From NCBI GenBank assembly GCA_965220955.1, contig CBDCRK010000004.1, positions 26,394-90,393 of the forward strand: 64,000 bases of DNA, written 5' to 3'. This document shows positions 8,054 to 16,166 of this stretch, piece by piece; within the stretch, counting starts at the first letter, position 1, and every line of letters begins with the position of its first letter. Source of the stretch: CBDCRK01 sp965220955. GTDB lineage: Bacteria > Desulfobacterota > Binatia > Bin18 > CBDCRK01. The notes beneath the pieces are model-generated. The model was not told where the DNA came from and did not search any database. It saw nothing but the letters and a program-made list of their open reading frames with translations. The translations under genes and the position numbers were made by a program.

Positions 8054-8698
8054 ATGGCAGAGCCAGGAATTTTTGAAATCATCTATTCGACCCGGGCAAT
8101 GCGCCGGCTAAAACCCGATCCCATTCCAGAGGAGACGCTTAAGAAAATTGTTGACGCCGGCACCCGCGCTCCCAGCGGTGGCAACACGCAGGACTGGGCC
8201 TTTATCCTGGTGCGGGACCCAGAATTAAAGCGGTTTATCCGCGATTACTACTGGAACAGCTGGCAGCAGATACGGGCCGGGGGAACTATTCCCACCGATA
8301 TGCCGCCCCCCCAGCAACGCATGCTCAATGCTGCCGCCCATCTGGCTGCCCACATGGACGAAGTACCGGTGATTCTCTTGGCCTGCATGCTGAAAGAATA
8401 CCCACCCCTGACCCCGCTGAACAACCAACGGGCCAATGCGGGCGCGGTGTATGGCTCGATTTACCCGGCAGTGCAAAATATTCTGCTGGCTTGTCGCGCC
8501 CTAGGAATTGGCACCACGCTTACTACCCTGCACTGTTTCTTTGAGGAGGACCTTAAGCAGAAGCTGGGTATTCCCGAGAACATGGAAGTCTCCGCACTCT
8601 TACCCTTGGGATATCCCCAGGGAAAATTTGGTCCTACTTCTCGTAGGCCCGTAGAAGAGGTGATCCACTGGGACCGGTGGGGGAATCAGAAAGCTTAG
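8054..8698 (+). CDS. Nitroreductase-family FMN flavoprotein
   Basis: The 214-residue protein has the nitroreductase opening EIIYSTRAMRRLKPDPIPEE (FMN phosphate-binding Arg cluster, residues 7-26), then VDAGTRAPSGGNTQDWAFI and the late LGIGTTLTTLHCFFEEDLK and LLPLGYPQGKFGPTSRRPVEE. These enzymes use NAD(P)H to reduce nitro groups, quinones or other electrophiles through FMN. The substrate is unknown. It leads a plus-strand group with the 363-residue protein and the UGSC selenoprotein, which may share a pathway. Confidence 0.92.
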   Translation: MAEPGIFEIIYSTRAMRRLKPDPIPEETLKKIVDAGTRAPSGGNTQDWAFILVRDPELKRFIRDYYWNSWQQIRAGGTIPTDMPPPQQRMLNAAAHLAAHMDEVPVILLACMLKEYPPLTPLNNQRANAGAVYGSIYPAVQNILLACRALGIGTTLTTLHCFFEEDLKQKLGIPENMEVSALLPLGYPQGKFGPTSRRPVEEVIHWDRWGNQKA

Positions 8699-8716
8699 AT
8701 GGGACCCTCACCCCAG

Positions 8717-8744
8717 CCCTCTCCCGCGCTCTTGCGGGAGAGGG
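8717..8744. repeat. Palindromic intergenic repeat (CCCTCTCCCGC type)
   Basis: An 11-bp perfect stem, CCCTCTCCCGC and its complement, with a 6-base loop, just after the nitroreductase stop. Similar C-rich palindromes are common between genes in many bacteria. No T tract follows, so its role as a terminator is uncertain. Confidence 0.7.
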
Positions 8745-8873
8745 AGTAGAGAATAGCCAGGATTTTAGTTCTGGTGAGGGGGGAGAAAAAGAGTTCCCGT
8801 ATAGACTCTTAGTGAGGGGTTTTGCTTGTCACTCAGATTTACAAGCACTAACTAAGGCAACATAGAGGGGGAC

Positions 8874-9965
8874 ATGCCTATGGCAACGGTCAGGAATTCT
8901 ATAGAGGATGACCCTATTGAGATGCTCTTTGAGCGGGGGGCCTCGGATGGCCTGCCCGTGGTTCCACCCACACGTGGGCGTGTTGAGCGCATGCTGGCGG
9001 GCGCGCCTGACCGTCGTCCAGACGAGCTGATTGGCACAGTAGGACCCTGCTACGGCCAGGCAACGGTGGAGAAGGTAGCCATCAATGCGGTCATGGCCGG
9101 CTGTAAGCCGGAATACTTCCCGGTGGTCCTGGCTGGTGTCGAAGCGCTATGTGACGAGCGCTTTTGCGCCCATGGTCTTAACGTCACCCTCTTTTCAGGA
9201 GCACCGCTGGCCATCATCAGTGGTCCGGTGCGCCGTAAGATTGGTCTGAACTGTGGCCATAACGCACTTGGCCATGGCTTTCGTGCCAATGCGACTATCG
9301 GCAGAGCGCTGCGCCTGATCATTATGAATATTGGCGGTGCCCGTCCGCACGGGATCACCAAAGCAGTAATGGGACATCCCGGCCAATACACCCTGCTAGT
9401 GGCCGAGGATGAGGAAACCTCCCCCTGGGAGCCATTCCATGTTGAACGCGGATTTCAGAAGGAAGACTCAGTCGTCACCCTTTTTCCTGCTGGCTCCCCC
9501 CAGCAGATCAGCGATCTCCGGAGCCGTACAGCTGAGCAACTGGTAGCCTCGTTGGGCTGGACAATGGCCGGGGGAGTCTGGAACCACAAGGACTATCCGT
9601 TGATTTGCGACGCCGTCCTGGTGCTTAACCCGGAGCATGCCAGGACCATTGCCCGGGACGGCTGGTCCAAGCAGGATGTTCGCCAGTTTCTTTATGAGAC
9701 AATCAAACGGCCCACAGCAGAGCTGGAGCCGGGCAAGGACGGAGGGGGAGGCTTAAGCGAAAGCCTGCTGCGCAGCCAGCGGATGAGCGGTCTAGTGGTG
9801 GAGGGCTATGTGCGCAAATTCCGCTCACCGGAGTCGATTCTTGTTGTTGTGGCCGGGGGAACGGCCGGCGGCATGTCGATGGTCATTCCGGGGTGGGCGT
9901 CAGGAGACTTCGATGGCAGTACCCCGGTCAGCCAGCGTATTCAACTTAATGGTGAAGGCGGATAG
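8874..9965 (+). CDS. Conserved protein of unknown function next to UGSC selenoprotein
   Basis: I do not recognise a named domain. The 363-residue product (ATG 8874 or 8880; GAGGGGG upstream) appears soluble, with no signal peptide. Visible features are DGLPVVPPTRGRVERML near the start, Cys residues in GPCYGQ, AGCKPEYFP, ALCDERFCAHG and GLNCGHNALGHGFRA, a Gly-rich stretch MNIGGARPHGITKA, and ILVVVAGGTAGGMS near the end. The glycine loops and spaced Cys/His suggest a nucleotide- or metal-using enzyme, but that is inference. It lies 119 bp upstream of the UGSC selenoprotein in the same direction, so joint function is plausible. Confidence 0.75.
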   Translation: MPMATVRNSIEDDPIEMLFERGASDGLPVVPPTRGRVERMLAGAPDRRPDELIGTVGPCYGQATVEKVAINAVMAGCKPEYFPVVLAGVEALCDERFCAHGLNVTLFSGAPLAIISGPVRRKIGLNCGHNALGHGFRANATIGRALRLIIMNIGGARPHGITKAVMGHPGQYTLLVAEDEETSPWEPFHVERGFQKEDSVVTLFPAGSPQQISDLRSRTAEQLVASLGWTMAGGVWNHKDYPLICDAVLVLNPEHARTIARDGWSKQDVRQFLYETIKRPTAELEPGKDGGGGLSESLLRSQRMSGLVVEGYVRKFRSPESILVVVAGGTAGGMSMVIPGWASGDFDGSTPVSQRIQLNGEGG

Positions 9966-9994
9966 CTCCTCACCCTAGCCTTGTTTTCAAAAAT

Positions 9995-10023
9995 GTAGGG
10001 GCGGGTTTGAAACCCGCTCCCTA
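9995..10023. repeat. Palindromic intergenic repeat (GTAGGGGC family)
   Basis: Second copy of the element at 4194, starting GTAGGGGCGGGTTT and ending with the imperfect complement AAACCCGCTCCCTA. It lies between the 363-residue protein and the UGSC gene. Confidence 0.8.
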
Positions 10024-10084
10024 TTTTCTGAAGGGGAGAGGATTTTAAAATACACTCTAGATTACTCAGTAAGGAGGAAGCACT

Positions 10085-10636
10085 ATGGCAGAAGAGATGC
10101 TCGATCCTATGGGATTTGCTGAGCAAACCACAAAGCCGCTGGCCCCGCGGCTTACCGACCTGCGGGGAAAAACTATTGGCCTTTTGGACATTGGGTTCCC
10201 CAACGGAAACCTTTTCCTTGACCGGGTAGAAGAACTGCTCCAGGAGCGCTATGGGGTAGCTGAGGTCATCAGGCATGCCAAGCCCAGTCCCACCCGGATG
10301 GCAAAGAAAGAAGTGAGGGAGGACATTCTCTCACGCTGTGACGCTGTCATTGAGGCCCTAAGTTCTTGAGGGTCGTGTATATCGTGCAGTTCGCACGATG
10401 TTGCCTATTTTGAGGGGCAGGGGGTGCCAACGGCCAATGTTGCCACTACGGAGTTTATTGAGGCCGCCCGCCTCCAGTGTAAGAACCTGGGCATTCCTTC
10501 CTACGAAGTGGTTACCGTTCCACACCCGGTTGCATCACTCACCAAAGAGGAGACACGGGCACGGGCCGATGCTGTTATAGAGACCATTGCTGCCCGGCTC
10601 ATCGCTGGACAGGTAGCACAGGCGGCCGCCCTTTAG
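10085..10636 (+). CDS. UGSC-family selenoprotein
   Basis: Two open stretches in one frame, 10085-10369 and 10370-10636, are separated only by TGA at 10367-10369. Read through, they give 183 residues with Sec95 in ALSS-U-GSCISCSSHDVA, the UGSC motif that names this (seleno)protein family. Before it are LRGKTIGLLDIGFPNGN and RMAKKEVREDILSRCDAVI; after it are PTANVATTEFIEAAR and VTVPHPVASLTKEE, all typical of the family. The redox site would be Sec plus nearby Cys98 and Cys101. The biochemical role is unknown. A 7-bp hairpin follows the TGA at SECIS distance. The start is an ATG after AAGGAGG. Confidence 0.93.
10367..10399 (+). promoter_or_regulatory. Putative bacterial SECIS of the UGSC gene
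   Basis: TGA at 10367-10369 is followed after 11 bases by a perfect 7-bp stem ATCGTGC / GCACGAT with loop AGTTC. The G is the second loop base, 20 bases after TGA. This fits the bSECIS pattern and supports Sec insertion rather than termination. Confidence 0.8.
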
Positions 10637-10718
10637 AAGCGTAAAAATTCCCTGCTCCTGTGAAGGCTCCCGGGGGTAGGTATGAGCTAGTAGCCCCTCA
10701 ACAAGATTAGCGTGGCTG

Positions 10719-10799
10719 CTTTCACCCCCATCCTCCTTCCCCCATCAAGGGGGAAGGGACCTATTTTTTCGGGAGGGAGAGTCAGAGAGGGGGTGAAAG
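10719..10799. repeat. Nested palindromic intergenic repeat
   Basis: Outer arms CTTTCACCCCC (10719-10729) and GGGGGTGAAAG (10789-10799) pair over 11 bp. Inside them CCTTCCCCC and GGGGGAAGG (10735-10757) form a second 9-bp hairpin. It has the look of a small palindromic mobile or REP-like element and precedes the DOPA-dioxygenase-like gene. Confidence 0.65.
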
Positions 10800-10847
10800 T
10801 CGGTCCCCTTTTCCGCCGGATCCAGAGGAAGAGAAAGGCAATAGCAA

Positions 10848-11204
10848 ATGAAAAAAGATGCGACCAAGATCACCGGTTTTCATGCTCATGTTTACTACGA
10901 TCCCGAGAGTCGCGTTACGGCTGCCCGCATACGCAGAGGGTTAGGCGCCAGATTTGACGTACAGCTTGGGCGCTGGCACGACAAACCCATTGGCCCGCAC
11001 CCCAAATCCATGTATCAAGTCGCGTTCTCGCCGGATCAGTTTGACAAGGTCGTCCCCTGGTTAATGCTCAATCATAGGGGGATGGATGTTCTCATTCACC
11101 CTTCAACGAGCGCGCATGTGGAAGACCACTCGGGTCGTGCCCTGTGGCTAGGAAAAAAACTGGAGCTTAATTTCGAGGTCTTCCGAAAGCAGGAAGACAC
11201 CTAA
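10848..11204 (+). CDS. DOPA 4,5-dioxygenase family protein
   Basis: The 118-residue length and pattern fit the small DOPA-dioxygenase family, which cleaves catechol rings using Fe(II). The His-rich motifs are GFHAHVYYD (about 9-17), GRWHDKPIGPHP (about 41-52), VPWLMLNHRGMDVLIHPS and VEDHSGRALWLGK. The three spaced His motifs are the likely metal ligands. The natural substrate is unproven. It converges on modC with a 4-bp overlap of stop codons. It may belong with the UGSC and nitroreductase genes upstream. Confidence 0.9.
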   Translation: MKKDATKITGFHAHVYYDPESRVTAARIRRGLGARFDVQLGRWHDKPIGPHPKSMYQVAFSPDQFDKVVPWLMLNHRGMDVLIHPSTSAHVEDHSGRALWLGKKLELNFEVFRKQEDT

Positions 11205-12349
11205 CCACGCTCCCCTTCGTACAGGCGGCATGAGGTGGCCTTGATGACCAGGAACACCTTGCTGTTGGGTTGGAGTGCTAACTCGCCGAATGTTGTCCCG
11301 GTAACCTCGACTGTTAGGGGAGGAAGGCTGCTGGCGATCTCGGCCGTGACCAGTCCTACGGAACCCACTGTTCGTAGCTGGATGATCCGCGCGGGGAGGA
11401 TGTTGCGGGCTGAGAGTCCTGTGGGTCTATTCGTGGCGATTATGATGTCGTGAGCGGGGATACCAGCCAACATCAGATCGCCGGGCTCCGTCTCCGCTTT
11501 CACTGTAATTAACTCGACAGAGCTTACATTTGGCTCCGTACTCTCTCCTAGACGCACCCGGGAGGTGCTTCCTTGGTCGCCCACCAAGCGACAGGGAAGA
11601 ATGTTTTCAAAGCCTTCCTGTGCAGCCAGAGGAAAAATCTCAGGATCGGTCAGCACCTCCCGGGGCTCACCGTAGGCGATTGCGGAGCCGTCCTTAAGCA
11701 CAATGAGATCATCGCAGAGAGCCTGGACCTCGAGGGGGTCGTGAGACACGAACAGCATAGGAATGCGGAATTCGGAGCGGACCCGGCGGAGGAAGGGCAA
11801 GAGCTTACGGCGAAGGGGAAGGTCCAGGGAGGCAAATGGCTCATCAAGGAGAAGAAGACGTGGGCCCGAACAGATAGCGCGACCCAGGGCCACCCGTTGA
11901 CGCTCACCTCCAGAGAGCGTGGCCACGGCTCGGTTGAGGAGGGGTTTCAGTTCTAAGATCTCGGTCACCACCTCCAGGGTCTCCTGGAGAGGATGGCCGT
12001 TCCGCAGAGCCCGCTTGCTTCCGGACAGGAGGTTCTGGTGGACGTTCTTGTGGGGAAAGAGCAAACCATCCTGGGGAACGTATCCTATGTGTCTCCTCTC
12101 CGGTTTCACAAAAGTACGGGCGTTGCTGTCCAACCATAAGTGGTCGCCAAGGCGAATCGTTCCCTTGGCCCTGCGACGCAGCCCGGCAATGGTTTCAAGC
12201 AGACTGGTCTTACCGGAACCCGAGGCCCCGAAGATGCCCGTCACCTGCCGGCGGGTGGTCAAGTCTACAGCTAGGTCAAAGCGATCTAATGCCAGGCGTA
12301 TGCGCACCGAGAGCGCAGTGAGCGAAATAGAGTCAAAAGGATCCATCAT
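11201..12349 (-). CDS. modC: Molybdate ABC transporter ATP-binding protein ModC
   Basis: The ATPase that powers molybdate uptake. The 382 residues show Walker A GASGSGKT (41-48), Q-loop VPQDGLLFPH, signature LSGGERQRVALGRA (145-158), Walker B LLLLDEP (165-171) and H-loop SHD. The C-terminal 130 residues look like the Mop/TOBE oxyanion-binding part (ITVKAETEPGDLMLAGIP). Its ATG overlaps the modB stop by 4 bp, so the two are coupled. Gene order is modA-modB-modC on the minus strand. Molybdate supply fits molybdoenzymes, which often also carry selenocysteine. Confidence 0.93.
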   Translation of the reverse strand: MMDPFDSISLTALSVRIRLALDRFDLAVDLTTRRQVTGIFGASGSGKTSLLETIAGLRRRAKGTIRLGDHLWLDSNARTFVKPERRHIGYVPQDGLLFPHKNVHQNLLSGSKRALRNGHPLQETLEVVTEILELKPLLNRAVATLSGGERQRVALGRAICSGPRLLLLDEPFASLDLPLRRKLLPFLRRVRSEFRIPMLFVSHDPLEVQALCDDLIVLKDGSAIAYGEPREVLTDPEIFPLAAQEGFENILPCRLVGDQGSTSRVRLGESTEPNVSSVELITVKAETEPGDLMLAGIPAHDIIIATNRPTGLSARNILPARIIQLRTVGSVGLVTAEIASSLPPLTVEVTGTTFGELALQPNSKVFLVIKATSCRLYEGERG

Positions 12350-13026
12350 CGGGCTGGGCCGTGAAGGGAGTGACCTTGTGAGAGAAGTTCCGAGCTGATG
12401 ATGGCAATAAAGCCCATCACCATGGCCACAATCATAAGAAAGTAGGCCTGACCCTCATCGCCTACCTGCTGGGCACTAAAAATAGCCAACGCCAGGGTCT
12501 GGGTGCGTCCCGGAATGTTACCGGCAATAGTGACCGTGGCGCCGAACTCTCCCAGCGCACGGGTGAAGCCAAGAATGACTCCAGCCAAAAGGCCGCGTTT
12601 GGCTAAGGGCAGGCTGTAACGGAGAAAGGTTGTCAGGCGACTGTGCCCCAGGGTTGTGGCCATCATTTCCAATCGAGGATCAATGCCCTCAAAGGTAACC
12701 CTGGCAGTCCGCACGACCAGCGGGAGGGACATCACCGCCGCCGCAATCACCGCTGACTTCCAGTTCAGCAGCAGATCCAGATCTACCCCTAGGGTCTCCC
12801 GACCCAGAGGTCCGTCTATGGCCAGGAGGCGCAGAAGAAGGAAGCCCACCGCGGTAGGGGGAAGAACAAGAGGAAGCCCCACCAAGGCCGAAAGCATATT
12901 CTTTCCCTGGAAGTTGTAGCGAGCAAGCACATAGCCAAGCAACGTTGCCGGCACTACAACAAAGATTGTGGCTACAGAAGCAACCTTAAGGGTGAGGAGG
13001 ATAATGGAGAACATTTCCGGGGTCAT
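12346..13026 (-). CDS. modB: Molybdate ABC transporter permease ModB
   Basis: A 226-residue inner-membrane protein with about five hydrophobic helices. It starts MTPEMFSIILLTLKVASVATI and has VVVPATLLGYVLARYNFQGK and LPLVLPPTAVGFLLL typical of ModB. The EAA loop that contacts ModC is visible as MMATTLGHSRLTTFLRYSLP, and GFTRALGEFGATVTIAGNIP is nearly diagnostic. It lies 19 bp after modA and overlaps modC by 4 bp. Confidence 0.94.
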   Translation of the reverse strand: MTPEMFSIILLTLKVASVATIFVVVPATLLGYVLARYNFQGKNMLSALVGLPLVLPPTAVGFLLLRLLAIDGPLGRETLGVDLDLLLNWKSAVIAAAVMSLPLVVRTARVTFEGIDPRLEMMATTLGHSRLTTFLRYSLPLAKRGLLAGVILGFTRALGEFGATVTIAGNIPGRTQTLALAIFSAQQVGDEGQAYFLMIVAMVMGFIAIISSELLSQGHSLHGPAR

Positions 13027-13045
13027 TGACGCTTGCCTCCGGTCC

Positions 13046-13888
13046 TTAACTCGTTACAAACCCATATTTCTTGTAGATCACTGTGGCGCCTTCGCTCCCG
13101 AGGAAATCGAGAAAAGCCCGGGCGAGGTCCAGCTCAGACCTCCCTTTTACAGCGGCAGCACAGTAGGTGATCGTCGGATGTAAGGCAGGGGGAACCTCAT
13201 ACAGCACTTTAATGCTTGTCGAGGTAGCAGCATCTGTTCGGTACACAATGCCTACAATAGTCGGATCGGACTCCACCAAGGCCAGTGCTGCCCGGACGTC
13301 GAGAGTAGGGGCTACCTTCTCTCCTACTATGTCCCACAGGCTTTGGTTTGCTACTGAAACCACTTGGAGAAACGCCTTCGCGTAGCGGCCCGCTGGCACC
13401 GCCTCGGGATTGGCTAGTGCCAGGAACTTGAAGTCGGCATTCTGGAGCTGAAGCGGGTCCGTAATTGCGAACTCTGTGTCGTGTCGACTAATGAGGACCA
13501 AGCCGTTGGAAAGAAAATTTCTTCTTGAGTCGGAAAGGATCCGGTCGGCTTGTTCAAGAAAGTCAACCCACCGCACATCGGCGGACAGAAACACATCGGC
13601 CGAAGGCGAGGCTTTGATCTGCTGGGCAAGCGTATTTGAGCCGGCAAGGTTGTAGACCAGCTCTACTTTGTGATCTTGCTCGAACGTCTCGCCCAGCTCT
13701 TGCACCACATCCCGGAGACTGGCGGCGACAAAGAGCACTAGGGTCGGCTTCTTCCCCTCCACGGGTACAGCTTTCTCGCAGCCATTTATTACGGCCGAAA
13801 GCATCACCAGAAGAAGAACCATTACCCAGAGAAGCTTCAGAGGAGACGGGAATTGACTTGGCTGGACAGAAAGTAAGGCGTCGGGCAT
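13046..13888 (-). CDS. modA: Molybdate-binding periplasmic lipoprotein ModA
   Basis: The substrate-binding protein of the ModABC system. Up to 280 residues, with a hydrophobic leader ending in a lipobox (SAVINGC, Cys37), so it is probably a lipoprotein. The mature part has LVLFVAASLRDVVQELGETF and VELVYNLAGSNTLAQQI, standard for ModA, and later SADVFLSADVRWVDFL. The start is uncertain; internal ATG or GTG codons before the leader are possible, and the one used lacks a clear Shine-Dalgarno. No molybdenum riboswitch or ModE box was identified upstream. Confidence 0.9.
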   Translation of the reverse strand: MPDALLSVQPSQFPSPLKLLWVMVLLLVMLSAVINGCEKAVPVEGKKPTLVLFVAASLRDVVQELGETFEQDHKVELVYNLAGSNTLAQQIKASPSADVFLSADVRWVDFLEQADRILSDSRRNFLSNGLVLISRHDTEFAITDPLQLQNADFKFLALANPEAVPAGRYAKAFLQVVSVANQSLWDIVGEKVAPTLDVRAALALVESDPTIVGIVYRTDAATSTSIKVLYEVPPALHPTITYCAAAVKGRSELDLARAFLDFLGSEGATVIYKKYGFVTS

Positions 13889-14414
13889 GCCAGGACTATA
13901 GAGAATTCACACCGATCTTCAAGTAGCCACCGGCCGCATGCTATTTGGGAGTTTCCCAGGGTCTGGAGAATTTGCTTAGAGTTCTGGCCTATTGTCCGTG
14001 CTTATTCCCTGGGATTAGGATAACGCTCTATAAGATCCCACAGCCAAACGCCCCCGCTTGTCCAGGGAAAACGTTTGTTCCCCTGCATGGATGACATCCA
14101 GGCGATACAATTGGAGGTCGGAGAGCGCACTCCGCATCGACGGCGTAATAAGCGGCGGAGTGTTGTCGAGCCAATGGTGACACCCAGTTGGGGGAGGTCT
14201 CTTTCTAGAAAAGGCCGGATGAATCTTCGACGCTATTCGTTGCTCTCGGCATGCGAACGAGCCAGGTACGGCCGAGGAAACCCTCCTCAGAGTCACAAAC
14301 GTCTATGGTTCTTGGCTTCTACCTCCTCCAAGGAGAACCCGCCTAACTCCTGGTACAGCATGCGGCCTGCGAGGGTTTGATCTCCCTGGTGGAGTGCGGA
14401 GGTTTAGCGGAAGT
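13889..14414. other. Degraded region between modA and radC
   Basis: About 525 bp without an intact gene. It holds an ATPase tail remnant (14015-14150) and, at about 14296-14404 on the minus strand, another orphan frame reading HQGDQTLAGRMLYQELGGFS with no start codon. Both look like leftovers of lost genes. Confidence 0.5.
14015..14150 (-). pseudogene. Remnant of a DUF4143-type AAA ATPase C-terminus
   Basis: The frame ending at 14015 closes with LQLYRLDVIHAGEQTFSLDK, which resembles the C-terminal 'LDVIHAGE.TFPL' end of the ATPases that carry DUF4143. The rest of the protein is absent, and the upstream part of the open frame does not resemble the family. It is probably a residue of a deleted gene. 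Confidence 0.5.
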
Positions 14415-15101
14415 TTAAAGGAACAGTAGTCCTGCACTGCGAAAGCTGAAAACCTCATCCTTGGTCACAATCACATGGTCAAGGACTTTGATCTGCAAGG
14501 TGGCGGCCGCATGGACTAGGGCCTGTGTAAGGATCTTGTCCTGATCTGAAGGGGTAATGTCGCCGTTGGGATGGTTATGGACAAAAACGAGCGCAGCAGC
14601 ATTTCTCCGCAGAGCCGCATCCATGACCCGCCGAGGATATACTACGGCACGATCAATGGTTCCTTCTTCAAGGGTTTCATCCCCCAGAATCCGGTAACCA
14701 CTATCAAGATAAACAACCTTAAAGGCCTCATGTGGCAGACTACCTAGCGCCGCCCGACAGTAGTCGTAAAGAGCCTGTGGGTCTAGCAGAGAGGGTTGCT
14801 GTTGGCTCCTTTGCTGTAGATAACGGTTAGCCGCCTCCCGGACAATGCGAAGAGCCGTGGCAGCAACTTCTCCACATCCGGGGATCTTGCACAGCTCGTC
14901 CGGGGGGGCATCAAGCACTCCACGAAACGAGCCGAATTTTTCCAGGGCGAGTTTGGCAGGAATTTTTACGTCTTTACGGGGAATAGCCAGTGTGAGTAAT
15001 AGCTCAACCGCTTCATAATCCTGGAACGGTTCAAGACCATGCTGGGCAAATCGTTCGCGCAGCCGCTTTCGGTGTCCGTAATAATGTTTGCCCTCTGGCA
15101 T
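14415..15101 (-). CDS. radC: RadC-family JAB-domain protein
   Basis: A 228-residue protein with an N-terminal helix-hairpin-helix-like region (LCKIPGCGEVAATALRIV, about 70-87) and a C-terminal JAB/MPN metalloprotease-like domain with motif HNHPNGDITPSDQD (175-188), whose two His and Asp bind metal. RadC proteins were once linked to DNA repair; their cellular role is unsettled. Length and order are normal. It is transcribed away from the SMP-30 gene and followed by decayed DNA. Confidence 0.92.
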   Translation of the reverse strand: MPEGKHYYGHRKRLRERFAQHGLEPFQDYEAVELLLTLAIPRKDVKIPAKLALEKFGSFRGVLDAPPDELCKIPGCGEVAATALRIVREAANRYLQQRSQQQPSLLDPQALYDYCRAALGSLPHEAFKVVYLDSGYRILGDETLEEGTIDRAVVYPRRVMDAALRRNAAALVFVHNHPNGDITPSDQDKILTQALVHAAATLQIKVLDHVIVTKDEVFSFRSAGLLFL

Positions 15102-15229
15102 AATACAGCTAAAACGTTATTATTCATTCTCATCCTATACTTTCCCATTCACATTGACAAACAGCTCCCCATCCAGGTAGACTCACCCTGCTTTGCGCTT
15201 GAGAACAGAGAAAAAAGGAGGAAAAGATA

Positions 15230-16144
15230 ATGGCGACCTATTCAGTCGACCAAGTCGAGATCTTTGGCCATGGCATCCGCGAGGTCTGCGAGGCCGAGGG
15301 CGTTGTTATTGACAAAGAAGGGAACGCCTATGGTGGAGGCCGTAATGGTGTTATCTACAAAGCCGATCCTGAAGGGAAAGTAAGCGTACTCACCACTTTG
15401 CCCTCTGGTTCCATTCCCAACGGTATTACCATGGATCGCCAGGGCAACCTGGTCTACTGCGATCTGGGTAAAAAAGCCATGATGCGGGTAACCCAGAGCG
15501 GGCAGGTGTCCATGATAGCCGACCGAGTGGGCGACCTGGCCCTGACCATGCCCAACTTTGCCAGCTACGACGCTGAGGGCAACCTTTACGTATCTAATTC
15601 GAGCACAAAGGATATTAACACTGCGCTGGAGGAACTCTCGAATCCCCAGCCTAACGGAGCCTTGGTCCGCATCCGGCCCGATGGCAAGGGTGACATTGTG
15701 GCCACGGGCATTTACCTGGCCAATGGCACAGCCATTGACCCCAAGGAAGAGGCGGTCTACGTTTTGGAGAGCACTCGTAACGACTGCTTACGCATTGAAA
15801 TCAAAAAGGACGGGACTTTTGGTAAGCCTGAGGTCTGTACCAAGGACTTTCCCGCACTACCGGACGGTATGGCTTTTGACACCGACGGCAACCTTTACAT
15901 TACCCTTCCGGCCAAGGTCCAAGGCGGCAGTTTTAATCCGGCCAATCAGGTCATCAAGGTTGATACCAGTGGAAACTGGACCATGTTCATTGATGACCCA
16001 GCAGGGGAAAAGATGTTCTTCCCCACCAACTGCGCGTTTGGTGGTCCAGGGCTGCAGTATCTCTACATTGCCAACCTGCAGGGCGACCACTTTAGCCGCG
16101 TCCATACATCAGTTCACGGCCACCCCCTCTATCACCAGAGGTAG
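15230..16144 (+). CDS. SMP-30/gluconolactonase-like beta-propeller protein
   Basis: A 304-residue protein with about six repeated propeller blades, each with a phrase like DKEGNAYGGG, DRQGNLVYCD, DAEGNLYVSN and DTDGNLYITL. That fits the SMP-30/NHL group, which binds a divalent metal and often hydrolyses lactones. E23 in EAEGVVID, N75 in PNGIT and D232 in PDGMAFD would be the metal ligands by analogy. No signal peptide is seen. A good GGAGG lies before the ATG. The substrate is unknown. Confidence 0.85.
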   Translation: MATYSVDQVEIFGHGIREVCEAEGVVIDKEGNAYGGGRNGVIYKADPEGKVSVLTTLPSGSIPNGITMDRQGNLVYCDLGKKAMMRVTQSGQVSMIADRVGDLALTMPNFASYDAEGNLYVSNSSTKDINTALEELSNPQPNGALVRIRPDGKGDIVATGIYLANGTAIDPKEEAVYVLESTRNDCLRIEIKKDGTFGKPEVCTKDFPALPDGMAFDTDGNLYITLPAKVQGGSFNPANQVIKVDTSGNWTMFIDDPAGEKMFFPTNCAFGGPGLQYLYIANLQGDHFSRVHTSVHGHPLYHQR

Positions 16145-16166
16145 GTGAGGTGGCAGGAGAGAGGTA

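Noticed and set aside
10367..10369. TGA as a true stop, making two small genes
   Set aside because: The frames join without shift, the UGSC motif and family homology continue through it, and a SECIS-like hairpin follows.
13889..14014. Molybdenum-cofactor riboswitch upstream of modA
   Set aside because: The sequence could not be folded into the known consensus by eye; no claim is made.
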